Shown here piece after piece: positions 40,276-52,428 of a DNA stretch of 64,000 nt. The notes under the pieces are model-generated. The model did not search any database. It saw only the letters and a list, made by a program, of their open reading frames with translations, and was not told the origin of the DNA. A program made the position numbers and the translations under genes. The DNA comes from Primulina eburnea (lineage: Eukaryota > Streptophyta > Magnoliopsida > Lamiales > Gesneriaceae): the NCBI RefSeq assembly GCF_022965805.1, contig NC_133105.1:558001-622000 (forward strand). Reading direction: 5' to 3'. The first letter of the stretch is position 1. Every line of letters begins with the position of its first letter.

Positions 40276-40768
40276 GGGCCTGTTTGGTATGAAGGATTGA
40301 AGTAAGATTATGGATTAATCACATGTTTGTATGGTTTTTGGGAGAAAGGCAGATAACACTGGGCCCGTGCCAATTGTGTCGTTGATGGGAATGGTTTTTG
40401 GTGGGAAAGATGTAGTCCGAGCTTCGAAGGCGTAAGTAAATAAGAATGGAAGAGAAGCAGGGGAAGAATTTAGTGATAGCTTCAGCGGTGGGTAAATCTG
40501 AATGGAAGAATTGTAGGGATTCCAACTTCAAGCTTTTTTCGTAATTAAAAAATTTACATTTAAATAGGGGCAAATTAGGCATTTCAACATATATTCTTTA
40601 TCTGTACAATTATTTATCAAATACACCAAACATCGTATAATTTATCAAATTTTCGTAATCATGTACACCAAACACAATATAAAAAATTTAGGTTATTTGA
40701 TTTATCACTCAGATTGTTATTAAATTAGCAATCCATAGTTTATCCTATCCCAGCAACCAAACTGGCCC
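40276..40768. mobile_element. PIF/Harbinger-like MITE (Tourist type), 493 bp
   Basis: Terminal inverted repeats GGGCCTGTTTGGT and ACCAAACTGGCCC (12 of 13 match), extended imperfectly by GGATTGAAGTAAG versus TATCCTATCCC. A TTA direct repeat flanks it (40273-40275 and 40769-40771), the classic 3-bp target-site duplication of the superfamily. No transposase is encoded, so it is non-autonomous. Confidence 0.8.
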
Positions 40769-40771
40769 TTA

Positions 40772-41405
40772 ATTAATTATAACCCATGGATTATTAATGT
40801 TGGACTGTTTATGACTACGTACCCGCATGGTAGCATGAACAAATCATGCCGAAACATAATCATCTCTAGGTTAATTCATATATATATACGATCCGTGTTG
40901 AAATTTTCAAAAGTAGTTGTAATTTGAACAAAGAAAGTTGCAAATGAAATACTCGAAAACTCTCGTAATACACAAGGATCGATACGATTGGACTGACAGA
41001 AGGGGCAAAAGCATTTAAAACCACCCACGTGAGAAGTTAATGAACAATGACCCATCATTTAAATTTATAACACGATCGATCGAGTAATTTAATCTGATGT
41101 CTGAGACATAACACATATGCTATTGTTTCACATGCATGATCGATGTGTTGGGTAATTGGGTCACTTTTAAGATATCATCAGCATATCTCACCCATTCATT
41201 ACTCCAATATATATATATATATATACTCCAATATATATATATGTACCTAAAGATTTCATGAATTATGTCACTATCAACATTTACTTCTCCATTTGTACCA
41301 AAGCTTAAAAATACAATTTTGGTCTTATATATTTGCCTCTTCCTGATTTGGTTTTATACCAATTTTTTTAGACGGAGATCTTTAACTCGTTAAGTTTATG
41401 AAAGA

Positions 41406-41479
<74 letters not shown>

Positions 41480-43170
41480 TCACATTTAAAGGTCGAAGGA
41501 ATCTTTGTTGATTCAAGGATTTTATTCATTAGGAGTTTTTAGAAAATTTAAAATGACACAGGATTGTGTCAGCGCAAATATTTCTTTTACTGCTGTTTGT
41601 TAACAGTAGTGAGTCCATTGAATTTCTCTGCCACCGAATCTCATTCAATGAAAATGACAAAAATGCTGCTTATTTAGTCCTGTTTGTTTCTCAATTTGAA
41701 TACATTGTTGTCCACATGCAAAATAATTGAAACCCACTACTTTACTATAAAGCCAAACTCTCGTTTTATTTTTAAATCATAGTAATGCCCATATTTGATA
41801 ATAATAATAATTATCTAATATTGTAGAAAATGTATAATTTTAAAGTTTTTTTTTTATGACGTGAGAACTCGTAACCGTTACGGTTCGATTTGTATTAGGT
41901 AAAACCTCGGACTATTATTGCAAATCATCAGTTTTTAATTACCTCTTATATTTTCTTATCAAGAGTATTCCATATTCTAAAAAATTGAGAAACGAGAGAT
42001 GAGGCTGAAATTCTTTGCTAGGGCATGTTCATTAACTTGTAGGCCCAGTTAAATGTAGGCCCAAAAACAACCCATTTCTCGCGGTTTCGGATTAGATCCG
42101 ATAGATTTTCTAGTACTTAACTTATCTGCTCCCTATGGTGGGCCCATTTCTTTTACTGGGCCCCCAAAATCTCGTGCCATGTTTCTCTCTATTCTAAAAA
42201 AACAATTGAGGTGATCTCCATAGAATTCAGAAAAGGTTAATTTTGCCCTTTTTGTTATTTTTTTTTTAAAAAAAATTATTCCCTCTATACTCATGAATGA
42301 GTCTAAAATAATAATTTTTTCGTATTACTTGATTTTAATTTAATTTTGTGGATTTTCAATATATTGACGTTTAGCCCTTTTATAATGGAGGAGATTGTCT
42401 GTCACATGCGAGCACTGATTGAACATCTTGGCGTTATGTCACACACAATTTTATAATATCATTTTATTAGTTCTACGGATTTAATATTTATAAATTTGGT
42501 TTAAATTTACGCATAAAATCGAAACATATATAGATGAAATTTACTTTTATTACAATACACCCAAATTAAATGTATTTTGTGTGAAGATACATATCATGCA
42601 TTTCTTACACATTTGATGTGAGGTCCACATAATATGTCATTTTGTGTAATATTACAAATTTTTCTGTGAGACAGTCTTACAAATCAATTTTGTGATCAAT
42701 ATGTTCAATTTGAATGGTAAGAATCTCATATGCAGCCAACCTTACTCTATTCTCGTACAACTCAAGCAAGTTAAAAATTAATTTGTTTTCCAAACAAATT
42801 TAAGCCGCAAACTTAAAATTAATTGTACCCAATCAAATATCCAAATTCTTTTCCACCCATGACCTGTATCGTAACAGTCGGCTCCCTCGAAAGAGAATAG
42901 GACCGATAAGAGGGCAAAGTGGTCATTAAATGAGCCCATGTGAGGCTACTGAACTCATCGTGCAAGAGACCCTCAGTCAAGTTACACAAACGCCCCTCGT
43001 ATTGAATATGGAGTTCAGACACCAACGTAATTAAACCCAAAAACAAAGCCCACTTTTGAACTCTGACATGCATAAAAAGGCCTATTTCGAATCCCAATTC
43101 CAAGCATCGCACAACTCATAATTCAACTACTAACTCTCTGTGCTGCAGAGCGCACAGCTGTGAGCCAAGA
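40772..43170. other. Intergenic DNA and DUF642 promoter
   Basis: AT-rich, with a long (TA)n microsatellite at 41410-41475 and smaller ones near 41206-41242. A fragment of the GAGACGGTCTC repeat family is visible near 42657-42700. Close to the gene, CATAAAAAGG at 43071-43080 is a possible TATA box, 91 bases before the ATG. Confidence 0.5.
41410..41475. repeat. (TA)n microsatellite, about 33 copies
   Basis: Uninterrupted TA dinucleotide run of about 66 bases. Confidence 0.9.
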
Positions 43171-45865
43171 ATGAGGGGTTTCACCGTGTTGTCGGTGCTA
43201 CTGTGTGTCGCCACTTGCCGCTTTGCTTTTGCCTTCAAAGATGGTAAACAAACTAACCATCATTCTTCTGATTTACGTAGCATTAACAAGCTTCTGTTTT
43301 GATATTTCTGTGGTTTATGGGTCTCCAAGAACTTGGTTTTCGATGCATTTTCTTGATACATATTGTTACTGTATGGGTTATTTAATGTTCAGAATGTTTT
43401 TGGTGGGTGTACGTGTACCTGTGGTGCTTATTACTGAAATGGGCCAAGGTTTAAATCAGGCAGAAAATCGATTTCAAGATTTTGGAATCTTTGAATTTCA
43501 TTAATGAAGTTTGCTCCTTTCCACACTTGAATGGTTGGAGGGAGCCATTGATTTGGTTGCATTAACGTATTTCGAGCTGGAATTATTATTTTTGAGACGA
43601 ATGTAATCACCGAAGCCCGGCCCGCGAAATTAATGATGTAAATCATTATGGTGCCTACAAATGAATGCTAACCTGTCATCCCTCTTTTAAGAATATAAAA
43701 TTATTTCAAGTAACCTTTTTTTTGTTTTCAAGTAAAAACAGACTGTATATAATGCCGACATATATTGCATTGATAATGGTGATGCGATTGATCGATTTGA
43801 GGATTCATTGGCTTCCTAGGGGAAAAAGATTCGTTATTTTAATATACTGACAGAGAATGAGACCAATGAGTATTCGTTAGATCCATATATCAAGAAAAAT
43901 TCAACCTTTTTTTTTAAAAAAATTAATTAAAACGGCAATATTTGACAACCATTCATTGAAAAAGTTTGGTGTGATCACTTCTCCTTTACAGGGGATTTCA
44001 TACAACTCGGTCGCGGGCCAAGAAATTAGTTTACAGTATAAATCATAAAGATATGAAATTTACGTTTGCAAATTCGATATTATTTGAATTATGATGCATC
44101 TTTGTTTTAAGACACGTCAAAGCATGAACTTTGAAACATCGCCGTAAACCACTTGAGCTGGCGGTAAGAGTAGATAGTAGCCCTTCCCTTTTCCCCTCCT
44201 GATGGTTATCTAAAATGCCAAAGACTAAATCCATGTATTGTACGTAAAAAATGCAGGGCCGCTAGACAACGGCAACTTCGAGGAGGCTCCAAAGTCCTCG
44301 GACCTTAATGGAACCGTTGTACTTAAATCCAATGCTATACCACATTGGGAGACTTCAGGATTTGTTGAGTACATCAAAGCCGGGCAAAAGCAAGGTGACA
44401 TGTTACTAGTGGTACCTGAGGGGTTTGCTGCGGTTAGGCTTGGAAACGAAGCGTCCATTAAGCAGCGAGTAAATGTTACCGTAGGAAGTTTGTATGCAAT
44501 AACGTTTAGTGCTGCTCGAACGTGTGCTCAGGCCGAGGAGCTTAATGTGTCCGTGAAACCGGACTTCGGGGTGATGCCGATTCAAACATTGTACAGTAGT
44601 AGCGGCTGGGATTTGTATGCGTGGGCGTTCCGAGCGATTTTCGATGTGGCTGAGATTCTGCTTCACAATCCAGGGGAAGAAGAAGATCCGGCATGCGGAC
44701 CGCTGATTGATTCGATTGGTATTCGAGTTTTAAATCCTCCTAAAGCTACAAAATGTAAGTTCAGCATTATATTGTTTATTTCCAAACTCTGCCTCTGCCA
44801 CTCTATTCACAGAATGTACTCAGTAGTTGAATGACATTACTACCAAAGCTTAACTCAAAAGTGGTACTAAATGTAAGTTCATCATTATATATGTGTGCTT
44901 AGCCGACTACTAATTTACATATTTAAAGGTGAAGAGATATACGGGCATGCTTAATTTTTATAGATAGAGAAAGGATGAATATATTATAGCCTATCAGGTG
45001 GGAGTGATACCAAATTTACTTGCTCATAATTTGCACCTAATGAGAAGTTGGTAGGGACTTGAACTTCAATGCAGTTTAAGACGTGGATCCATGAGAAATT
45101 ATTGACACCGGATAGCAAATTCACAAGTCATGCTCCTCATTTTATCGTTCTCAAGGAGAGTAAAACTGTTAAGCAAAAATCCCAAAAATTGGTTTATAAG
45201 AGGGAAGTTATGTCACATGTATGCGGTAAAGATACACGCAAATCAAGATGATTTGGAACAATAATTGTGTTGCTGACTGCTATTCGACAAGACTCACTGT
45301 ATGTATATATTTATTCTACTGTGCAGTTAACCTACTGAAAAATGCCGACTTCGAAGAAGGTGCATATATGTTTCCCAATGCTACTACGGGTGTCCTAATC
45401 CCACCTAACATTGAGGACGATAACTCTGCCCTTCCAGCCTGGATGGTTGAATCCCTGAAAGCTGTAAAATACATCGACGCTGCCCATTTCTCTGTCCCAC
45501 ACGGCCAGCGGGCCATTGAGCTCGTTGGGGGCCGAGAAAGCGCCATTGCCCAGGTGGCCCGAACCATCGCAGGGAAGACTTATGAGCTTACTTTTGCAGT
45601 CGGTGATGCCAGCAACTCATGCGAGGGGTCGATGATCGTCGAGGCTTTTGCTGGTAGGGACACTCTCAAAGTTCCTTATGAGTCAGAAGGGACAGGTGGA
45701 TACAAACGAGCCGTGCTGCGGTTCGTGGCGGTTTCAAATCGTACACGTATCATGTTTCTGAGCACTTATTACCATACGAGGAGTGATGACTATGCTTCAC
45801 TCTGTGGACCTGTTGTTGATGATACAAAGTTGCTTAGCATTCGAAACCCCAGACGACTCGTTTAA
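43171..45865 (+). CDS. DUF642 cell-wall protein (BIIDXI-like), three exons
   Basis: Exons 43171-43243, 44257-44754 and 45327-45865 join in phase to 369 residues, the normal family length. Residues 1-21 form a signal peptide (MRGFTVLSVLLCVATCRFAF, likely cleaved after Ala21), so the protein is secreted to the apoplast. Two tandem galactose-binding-like halves follow: one opens LDNGNFEEAP, the other LLKNADFEEGAYMF. CGPLID and CGPVVD at matching positions mark the ends of the two halves. Several N-glycosylation sequons (NGT, NVT, NVS, NAT, NRT) fit a secreted glycoprotein. DUF642 proteins bind cell-wall polysaccharides and affect pectin methylesterase activity. Intron 1 is about 1 kb, intron 2 about 0.6 kb. 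Intact. Confidence 0.93.
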
Positions 45866-46652
45866 ACAAAGCCACTTGAGATCTTGGGATAATGTATGCT
45901 AAGAATGTTTGGATTATGTAAGCATGTGCCAAATTTTTTATTACTATTTAGAAATGTTATTTAAATACCAAGTTGGAAGACTTGACAGTCTATATATCAG
46001 GAGTGGGATTGAATTATCAAGTGTTATACTGTATTTTGAGTTCAGTAAATTGGAAAATTTGACTTTAGTTGGGAGTTATCTTAAATGTATCTATCTTTAT
46101 AGCGATTGTCCCCTCTGTGTGTGCAAGAAAATTCAGGATTTTTCAATTATCTGAATGGTGGAGCCAAAGTAAATGTCGACCACATAAAAGTACGTAAATA
46201 AAATAATGCCGTCTTCATATTTAATATGTCAGCTTCTCCGTCCTTTAATGACCTAAATAATACTCGCTGTTATAAATGGTAATAACTTATATCGCGCAAG
46301 GAAACCATACTAGTGCACACTCACCTGAAATCATTTTTGAGTCTTATGTTGATCAGTCGACGTGCTTCATCCTTTCTCTCGGCTTCTTGCTCCGAAACTC
46401 TCTCTCCTCACATGAAGTTATGCAACTGGAGACACAACATCGTCTAAACAACTTTTCTTTTGAGATACTTGCAATGTATTCACTGTCAATATACAAATGC
46501 ACTCCAATGATAACAGTGGATTGTGTACGTAATGGGAGCAAGCAAACCAGGAAAAAACTTGTAAAAATGCATGAAAGAGACCGAATCTCGTCAAATTGTC
46601 AAATCAAGGATATGCGATAGCATCACAAAGCAGATAACACAATTATCAGAAA

Positions 46653-46840
46653 TTACATGTTCACGAGCACACCAGTTGCAGCAGCCAAACTGACTAGAAT
46701 CTCGTGAAACAACATTGATGTGATCGAGGGGAGCTGGGTCGGGCGATTTACGGGATCGGGTCTAGAAATAATGGAGAATGAGAGCACAACGAGATGTGTC
46801 CAAACCAGAGGTTTTTCTCTCGAGAAAGGCTGGGGTTGAC
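46653..46840 (-). other. Possible terminal exon of an unrecognised protein
   Basis: On the minus strand a good acceptor (TTTGTGTTTGCAG, AG at 46841-46842) precedes an open stretch of 62 codons with the sequence QPQPFSREKPLVWTHLVVLS, then a hydrophobic tail HEILVSLAAATGVLVNM and a stop at 46653. The coding-like look and acceptor suggest a last exon, but I find no convincing upstream exon and do not recognise the protein. It could be chance. Confidence 0.25.
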
Positions 46841-46909
46841 CTGCAAACACAAAGATAATCACGCGAATGAGCGCTGGAGTAGTGTCCGACGTGACCACTC
46901 TGATGCTAA

Positions 46910-47117
46910 AGTTAATAGGTGAACGAAGAGAACCAATGTAGCAAGAGAATGATATGCCAATGATCTATCAAAATCTAAAGAGTAAATGATGTGGGCATGA
47001 TATTTACTGACTTTGTTTTCATCCGATGCTAAAATCAACAGGTGAACGAACCAATGTAGCAAGAGAATGATATGCCAATGATCTATCAAAATCTCGAGAG
47101 TAAATGATGTGGGCAAT
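46910..47117. repeat. Tandem duplication of about 120 bp
   Basis: GAACCAATGTAGCAAGAGAATGATATGCC-type sequence followed by AATGATCTATCAAAATCT and AGTAAATGATGTGGGCA occurs at about 46910-46997 and again at about 47031-47117, with few differences. Period about 120 bases. Confidence 0.8.
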
Positions 47118-48768
47118 ATATGTGCATGAATGCATAAATGCTAAACAGACCTGATATTTATAGGAAGAAAGTTAATGATGACTTTGTTTTCAGTGCCTAC
47201 ATACTAATTATGGCAAGATGGTTGCCAATACCCTGCTGTCTGACAACAACTTCTCTGACACGTCAAATTGTCCCTCTTGCCTTGTCAAATCCATACGATT
47301 TTGACAGTAATGATTACCAAGATAAGGTATCACATACGTGTGCACTCGAGTGCGGTGTTATTATCGAGGTAACCTGGGTAAAGAGCTATTACCTTGGGAA
47401 CTCGTCGGAAAGTCCGGACTTCTGGTAGCCCGGGAAGATGATATCCGAGCAGTCATTTGCTCGGCTGGTATCGGATCGGTCCAAAGCTTTTCATAACTTG
47501 ATCAATGACTTAAAGACTTCCATCCACATAGAAACAATCAACAGTGCGAACTGATGCAGATTAAAGTTAGTGAATGTGCACTAGAATTAAGTAAATGCAT
47601 ACTAGGAACTCAATCATTCATATGTGAAAAACTTATAAATGACGCAATCACTTTTACCATATTCCGGACACAAGATTAACACAAATTCAGCAAGATAAGA
47701 ACCTTGTTTTGGCTGATGCTCTTCTCTTACATTTAGAGGTACTTCCTCGTCCAGCAGAAGAAATGTATGTAGTATATCCAGTCGATGCTTAAGTAAAATA
47801 AACAGACGCTAAACTGTAAAAATAAGGAAATGGCCAAAGGTCGTTTGCATCTGTTTGAAGGTAGAAGGCCGAAGCGTTCAAAAGTTAATGCCAGGAGAGT
47901 AGTGGCAAAACCTGGCATCATCTTTAAACCTTTGGAAACAAATTATGATGCATCCAACCATAGCCCTGGAAAATGCAGGGGAGTTGAAGATTGATCAACG
48001 TATATTCAAACTAAAATTTGTGCAGCCAAATGTGCACGAAGGAAACCAAACTTAAAATATCGCATCGAACAAGAAGCCCAAAACAAATATTTACTTTTCA
48101 ACATTCCAATCCTCCAAATGTGGGAACAGAACTAAAACAAAGCATTCCTTCAGCATTTAGCGTTTATATGCATTCGCATCAGTAGACAGCCTGCAGATGA
48201 TATTGTCCTTCAACAATTCATCAACAAAAGTCAGCACTTTTGGAAATTAACAGCAAGCTTTACCTATCATGTACATGTTGGAATTTATAATATATCAAAG
48301 AAACGCAGAGAAACAGAAGATTACTACAGACATCTCATATTGAAAGGGGCCCTTTAAAGGATTAATGCATCATCATTCACTCAACACTTGTATGGATTTC
48401 TACAACCTGTAAGATAAAATATTTAAAGCTTTTGCCCCCAATAAGTGTCTTATAGTGGAAAGATGTTGAAGCTGTCGCTAGCATATTCTAGACTTTCAAC
48501 AAATGAAAAACTGCGCACCATATGAAAAACAAATATGAATTAAATTATTTCTTTGAAGGAAAAATATGCAGTGATTACATGAACACAAATGTGAGACGTA
48601 TCTCTTATTTAAAAAAAAGGTAACTATCCAGAGAGACGTGGATATAATAAAAATGACAGAAGATAGAGAGCATAATGTTCAAGTTGCCTTTTACATTGTT
48701 AAAACAGAAAAGACTGGCTCTAAATCCTTCTACAAAAAGAGGAGGAATCAACATTTATTCTCTTGTTA

Positions 48769-50392
48769 CTAAACAAAAACAGCAGTTTTCGCAGATATTA
48801 GATGCTTCAGCTCCTTCAAATGTTCATCATTTGAAATGTGGAGCGTAATACGAAGATTTGTCAACAATGTTTCCTGTTCCCAACTCAAGGGACCAGAAGC
48901 ATACAAAACTTCCAGAGTGCAGCGATAAGCATGCAACTCTAACTTACGAATATTGACTTCAATTTCTTCATTTGGAGGAAGGGAACATCTTTTCCTCTCG
49001 ATGCCTGAAAAAACTGACTCTGAATCACAGCTGAGGGTGTCTGTATCTTGCCAACACGGAGGCTTTAAATGACCATGACAGTTGTTTGGACATCGATCAG
49101 TAATGCTACAGCTACCCACAGAACAGGCATCACTGTCAGAACCATTTAATTCAGAATTTCTGACCCCAGAAAAGTCAAGAACATCTTTTTGTTTTCTCCT
49201 CTCCTTTTGATTATGTCCATTTGATGTGATGTTAAAGGAAGAATGCATGTTTTTTCCGCCCAAAAGTTCTCTCGGGGAAGTAACAGCATCTACCTTTTCA
49301 AGCACTGGAGCAGCAACCGGCCTCAGCTCCTTGCCATCTTTCTGAATCTCTCGTAGTTTTCCGACACGTCCATCAAGTGCAGCAATAGTAGAGGACTGAT
49401 ACAAGAGCTTCCTCTTTTGGGGCCTTAAAGCGATATTGGGCAATTTCAAAAAGGAAATCTCATCCGGAGTCTTCAAACAATCTTTTTGTGGTTGATTTTT
49501 AATCTTTCCATCACCTTCTGGCACCTCAAAGTCCATTCCAGCTATAACGTCTTCGCCTCCTCTGCAACACTGTAAACAGGAGAAACTAGGAGATCAGTGA
49601 ATGCCAACAGGGACATCTTCGACATATTTACATAGAAAAAGGAGACTTCACAAGGAAGACAAATATATGGATCTGCACTACTGTACATGGTATCATTAGC
49701 AATAACAATTTCTTAATACAAAAAACCAGAAGTCCTATAAAGATAAGCACTCAATAATAATAAAACTTACAATGAAGCATAAAACTTGCAGAAAACGAGA
49801 TCAACCAGATAAATCAATACATCCATAAATCCAATCTACTGAAATCAAGATAATATTTCGGCATAAAAGTTGAAACAGAAAGAAAAAAGAAAAAAAAATG
49901 TTTGCATTGCTTGCAGGAAAAAAAGAGAAGAAAAAATGGAACCTTTTCCATCAGAAACCATCTCTCATCATGCCAGGTTTGTCTCGTCCTGATGTCCGAA
50001 TGGGCAATAATTAGTTCCTTTGAGCACCCAAGCAATCTTACCAAGTACTGATTTTGGAAGGAAGCATCCTGGAAACGAATTTCATTGCTCATATTTCCTT
50101 TTTTGCCACGCAAAATCTTCAAGAGAGAAGAAATCTTCCATGAAGATTCATAAAAAACCTCCACAACATCACCGGTAATATAGTGTTCTGCCCCTTGTAC
50201 AAGAGGAGGGCATGGCCTAACAAGCTTACAAGATACTGTTGCCACCAATTGATCTCTGGGCAGACCAAAATAAAAGTCATACTGCACCCGATAAGTAATG
50301 CCATTACCAGATAGTATCTCTGCAGTATTCCATGATATTTCTCCTTCTTCTTTGTTCATTACCTCTACTTTATCCCCCTTTCTGAATCTCAT
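48769..50392 (-). CDS. Agenet (Tudor-like) and ENT domain protein, two coding exons
   Basis: Exon 49943-50392 (150 codons) and exon 48769-49569 (267 codons with stop) join in phase 0 to 416 residues. Residues 1-145 hold two Agenet modules (MRFRKGDKVEVMNKEEGEIS at the start; GDVVEVFYESSWKISSLLKI later), ending HDERWFLMEK. The middle is Ser/Lys-rich and looks disordered. The last 65 residues are an ENT domain (IRKLELHAYRCTLEVLYASG and WEQETLLTNLRITLHISNDE), first described in EMSY. Plant proteins with this pair are thought to read histone marks in the nucleus. The donor GTTCCA is weak and a second acceptor 6 bases further (TTGCAG) would also keep the frame, so the joint could differ by two residues. 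Upstream non-coding exons are likely. Confidence 0.85.
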
Positions 50393-52428
50393 TATAAATG
50401 ATCTTGTACCATAAATATGATAAAACCTGTGGTGACAAAGAAAAGTGAGTTATCGCACAAAATAATATGGAAATGAAAATAAATACTAATATAAATAAGG
50501 CTGCTGAAAGCCCAACACTTCCTTCATATCAACCATGCTATAGGCTCAATCTTGCAAGAACAGAAGCTAAGACAGCAAACACGACTGAATATTAATGAAT
50601 AAATCTATCGGTTTCTTATGTGGAACAACCATAGGAAATATTTAAAGAGACTTTAGTGATCCCATCTTTTTTTTCCTGGAATACTCACGGTTTTTATCCA
50701 TAAATCACTTGACATCGCATAGCCGAAACAAATTCCTGATGCTAATTTATCACCAAATATTAGCCTCTGGAACAACAATACAAACTAATAATTGATTTGG
50801 ACCAGTTCATATCACAAATGATCTCTCTTGACTTAAAACCTCCAAATCAATTCAAGAAATGTTAATTCACCACAATAATCCTATTTATTTCTCAAAAAAA
50901 AACAGGTATGACTAGATTCCCCACATGAAATTTCCAGGACAAAATAGTTTAAGCTGATTTCACGATTTCCCGTATGTATAAGAGATTACAGACAAACCTG
51001 TTAACCAGTTCATATTCATGATCATTACAAAATATATTTAATAACTAAAATTTCAACCAAATAATAAAGGAATTAAATTCTAAATCCAAATAAAACACAA
51101 TTTTTCAAAAGCCCCAAATTTAAATCGCTGAACAGCCATTAGATTTAAAATTCGATGAACCTAAATAAAACCCAAAACTGAAAAAAAAACACTTGCCTTT
51201 TCTTCAAAATTGGATGGAGTTTTGTATCAGGACTGCTAGATTTGAAGGTTTTGATCCACGCTTTCTCTTTAAAACAGATGTTGATTATTACCTTGATCGT
51301 TTTTAGGGTTTATTTAATTGGCAAATGCAGGGCCTTAATTTTACCAAACCACCTAATTTGTGTTGGAGCAGGAAAGAATATTATTGGTCACGCGCCTGTT
51401 GGAAATCACGTCCTCCCAACAAATAACATTTTTCCTCCCAAACTTAAAATAATAAGAAAAATATTAGAATAAAAAAATTATATAATAAAGTATTCAACTC
51501 CAAAATTATTACCACGAAACGGTCAATATTTCAAAGAAATCTTTACTATATTTACTGTTAAATAACTGAGCAGTCTGATCATGATATAAATTTTAAAATT
51601 ATTTAAAATATTTTTAGTGCAATGTGTTTCGTTAATTACATAAATAAATATTTATTTTTGATTCTATAACGAGAAACAATTTGTGACAAAAACATAATAT
51701 ATTAGGATCTTTATATTTTAAAATTTAACATCATTTACATAAAAATAATTTTAAAATGTAAATATAACATATATAATATTCATTTATTATGTTGCTGCAC
51801 GTCGAAGGCGTGTATATGTGAGCAACTAGTTTTGATTAGTTTGCATGTAATTGAACTTTGAATGGAGGAAAAAGCATTTTTTTAGTACACATTTAATATT
51901 GGTTATTGACGTTATTCTGCATTTGGTGATATAATTTTATTTGTAACCGAATCCAAATATAAATTGCAAAGAGGGACACAAACCAGGCGACTCGAATTCT
52001 CATATCACGGCCATTGTTGATATTAATTAATATAAACCTAGAGACGTATTTAATACGTTGTGAAGAAAGAAATTTGTTTTGACGTCAATTTGAACCGACG
52101 ATTCTTCTTTAATAGGATGATGTTTATTATGTCAAAACTATTACATATTTGGAATATTTTAATAAAATTAAATCCTGATATAGATAGACCAAACCACCTT
52201 AAACATTCGAACTGCATATTTTGAGATGAAAACAATCTCTGATATAAATTCAGTGTCAAACCAAACAATTTGACAAGTAAAATTACATACAATAAAAGAG
52301 GGCACATTACTCTTTACACAAAAATTGCAAAGATGAAACAAGGTCTCTTGAATATCAGTTTTATCTCCCATCTCGTGTTTTGGTCATTGTATGACATATC
52401 TGCAGCAATATGGATTGTAGTAATAGCA
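50393..52428. other. Intergenic DNA upstream of the Agenet/ENT gene
   Basis: The part up to about 51240 probably holds the 5' leader, possibly with an intron, and the promoter of the Agenet/ENT gene. The rest is AT-rich and featureless. No gene is supported. Confidence 0.5.

Larger units (their letters stand above)
45866..48768. other. Intergenic region with a local duplication
   Basis: Includes the DUF642 3' end and the downstream side of the ENT gene. It contains a tandem duplication at 46910-47117 and one possible stray exon (46653-46840, listed separately). A short GTGAGACGTATCTCTTATTT piece near 48590 belongs to the GAGACGGTCTC repeat family. Nothing else is recognised. Confidence 0.5.

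Noticed and set aside
44043..44666. Minus-strand frames opposite the DUF642 exon 2
   Set aside because: Shadows of the real plus-strand exon, which has a full family match and splice sites.
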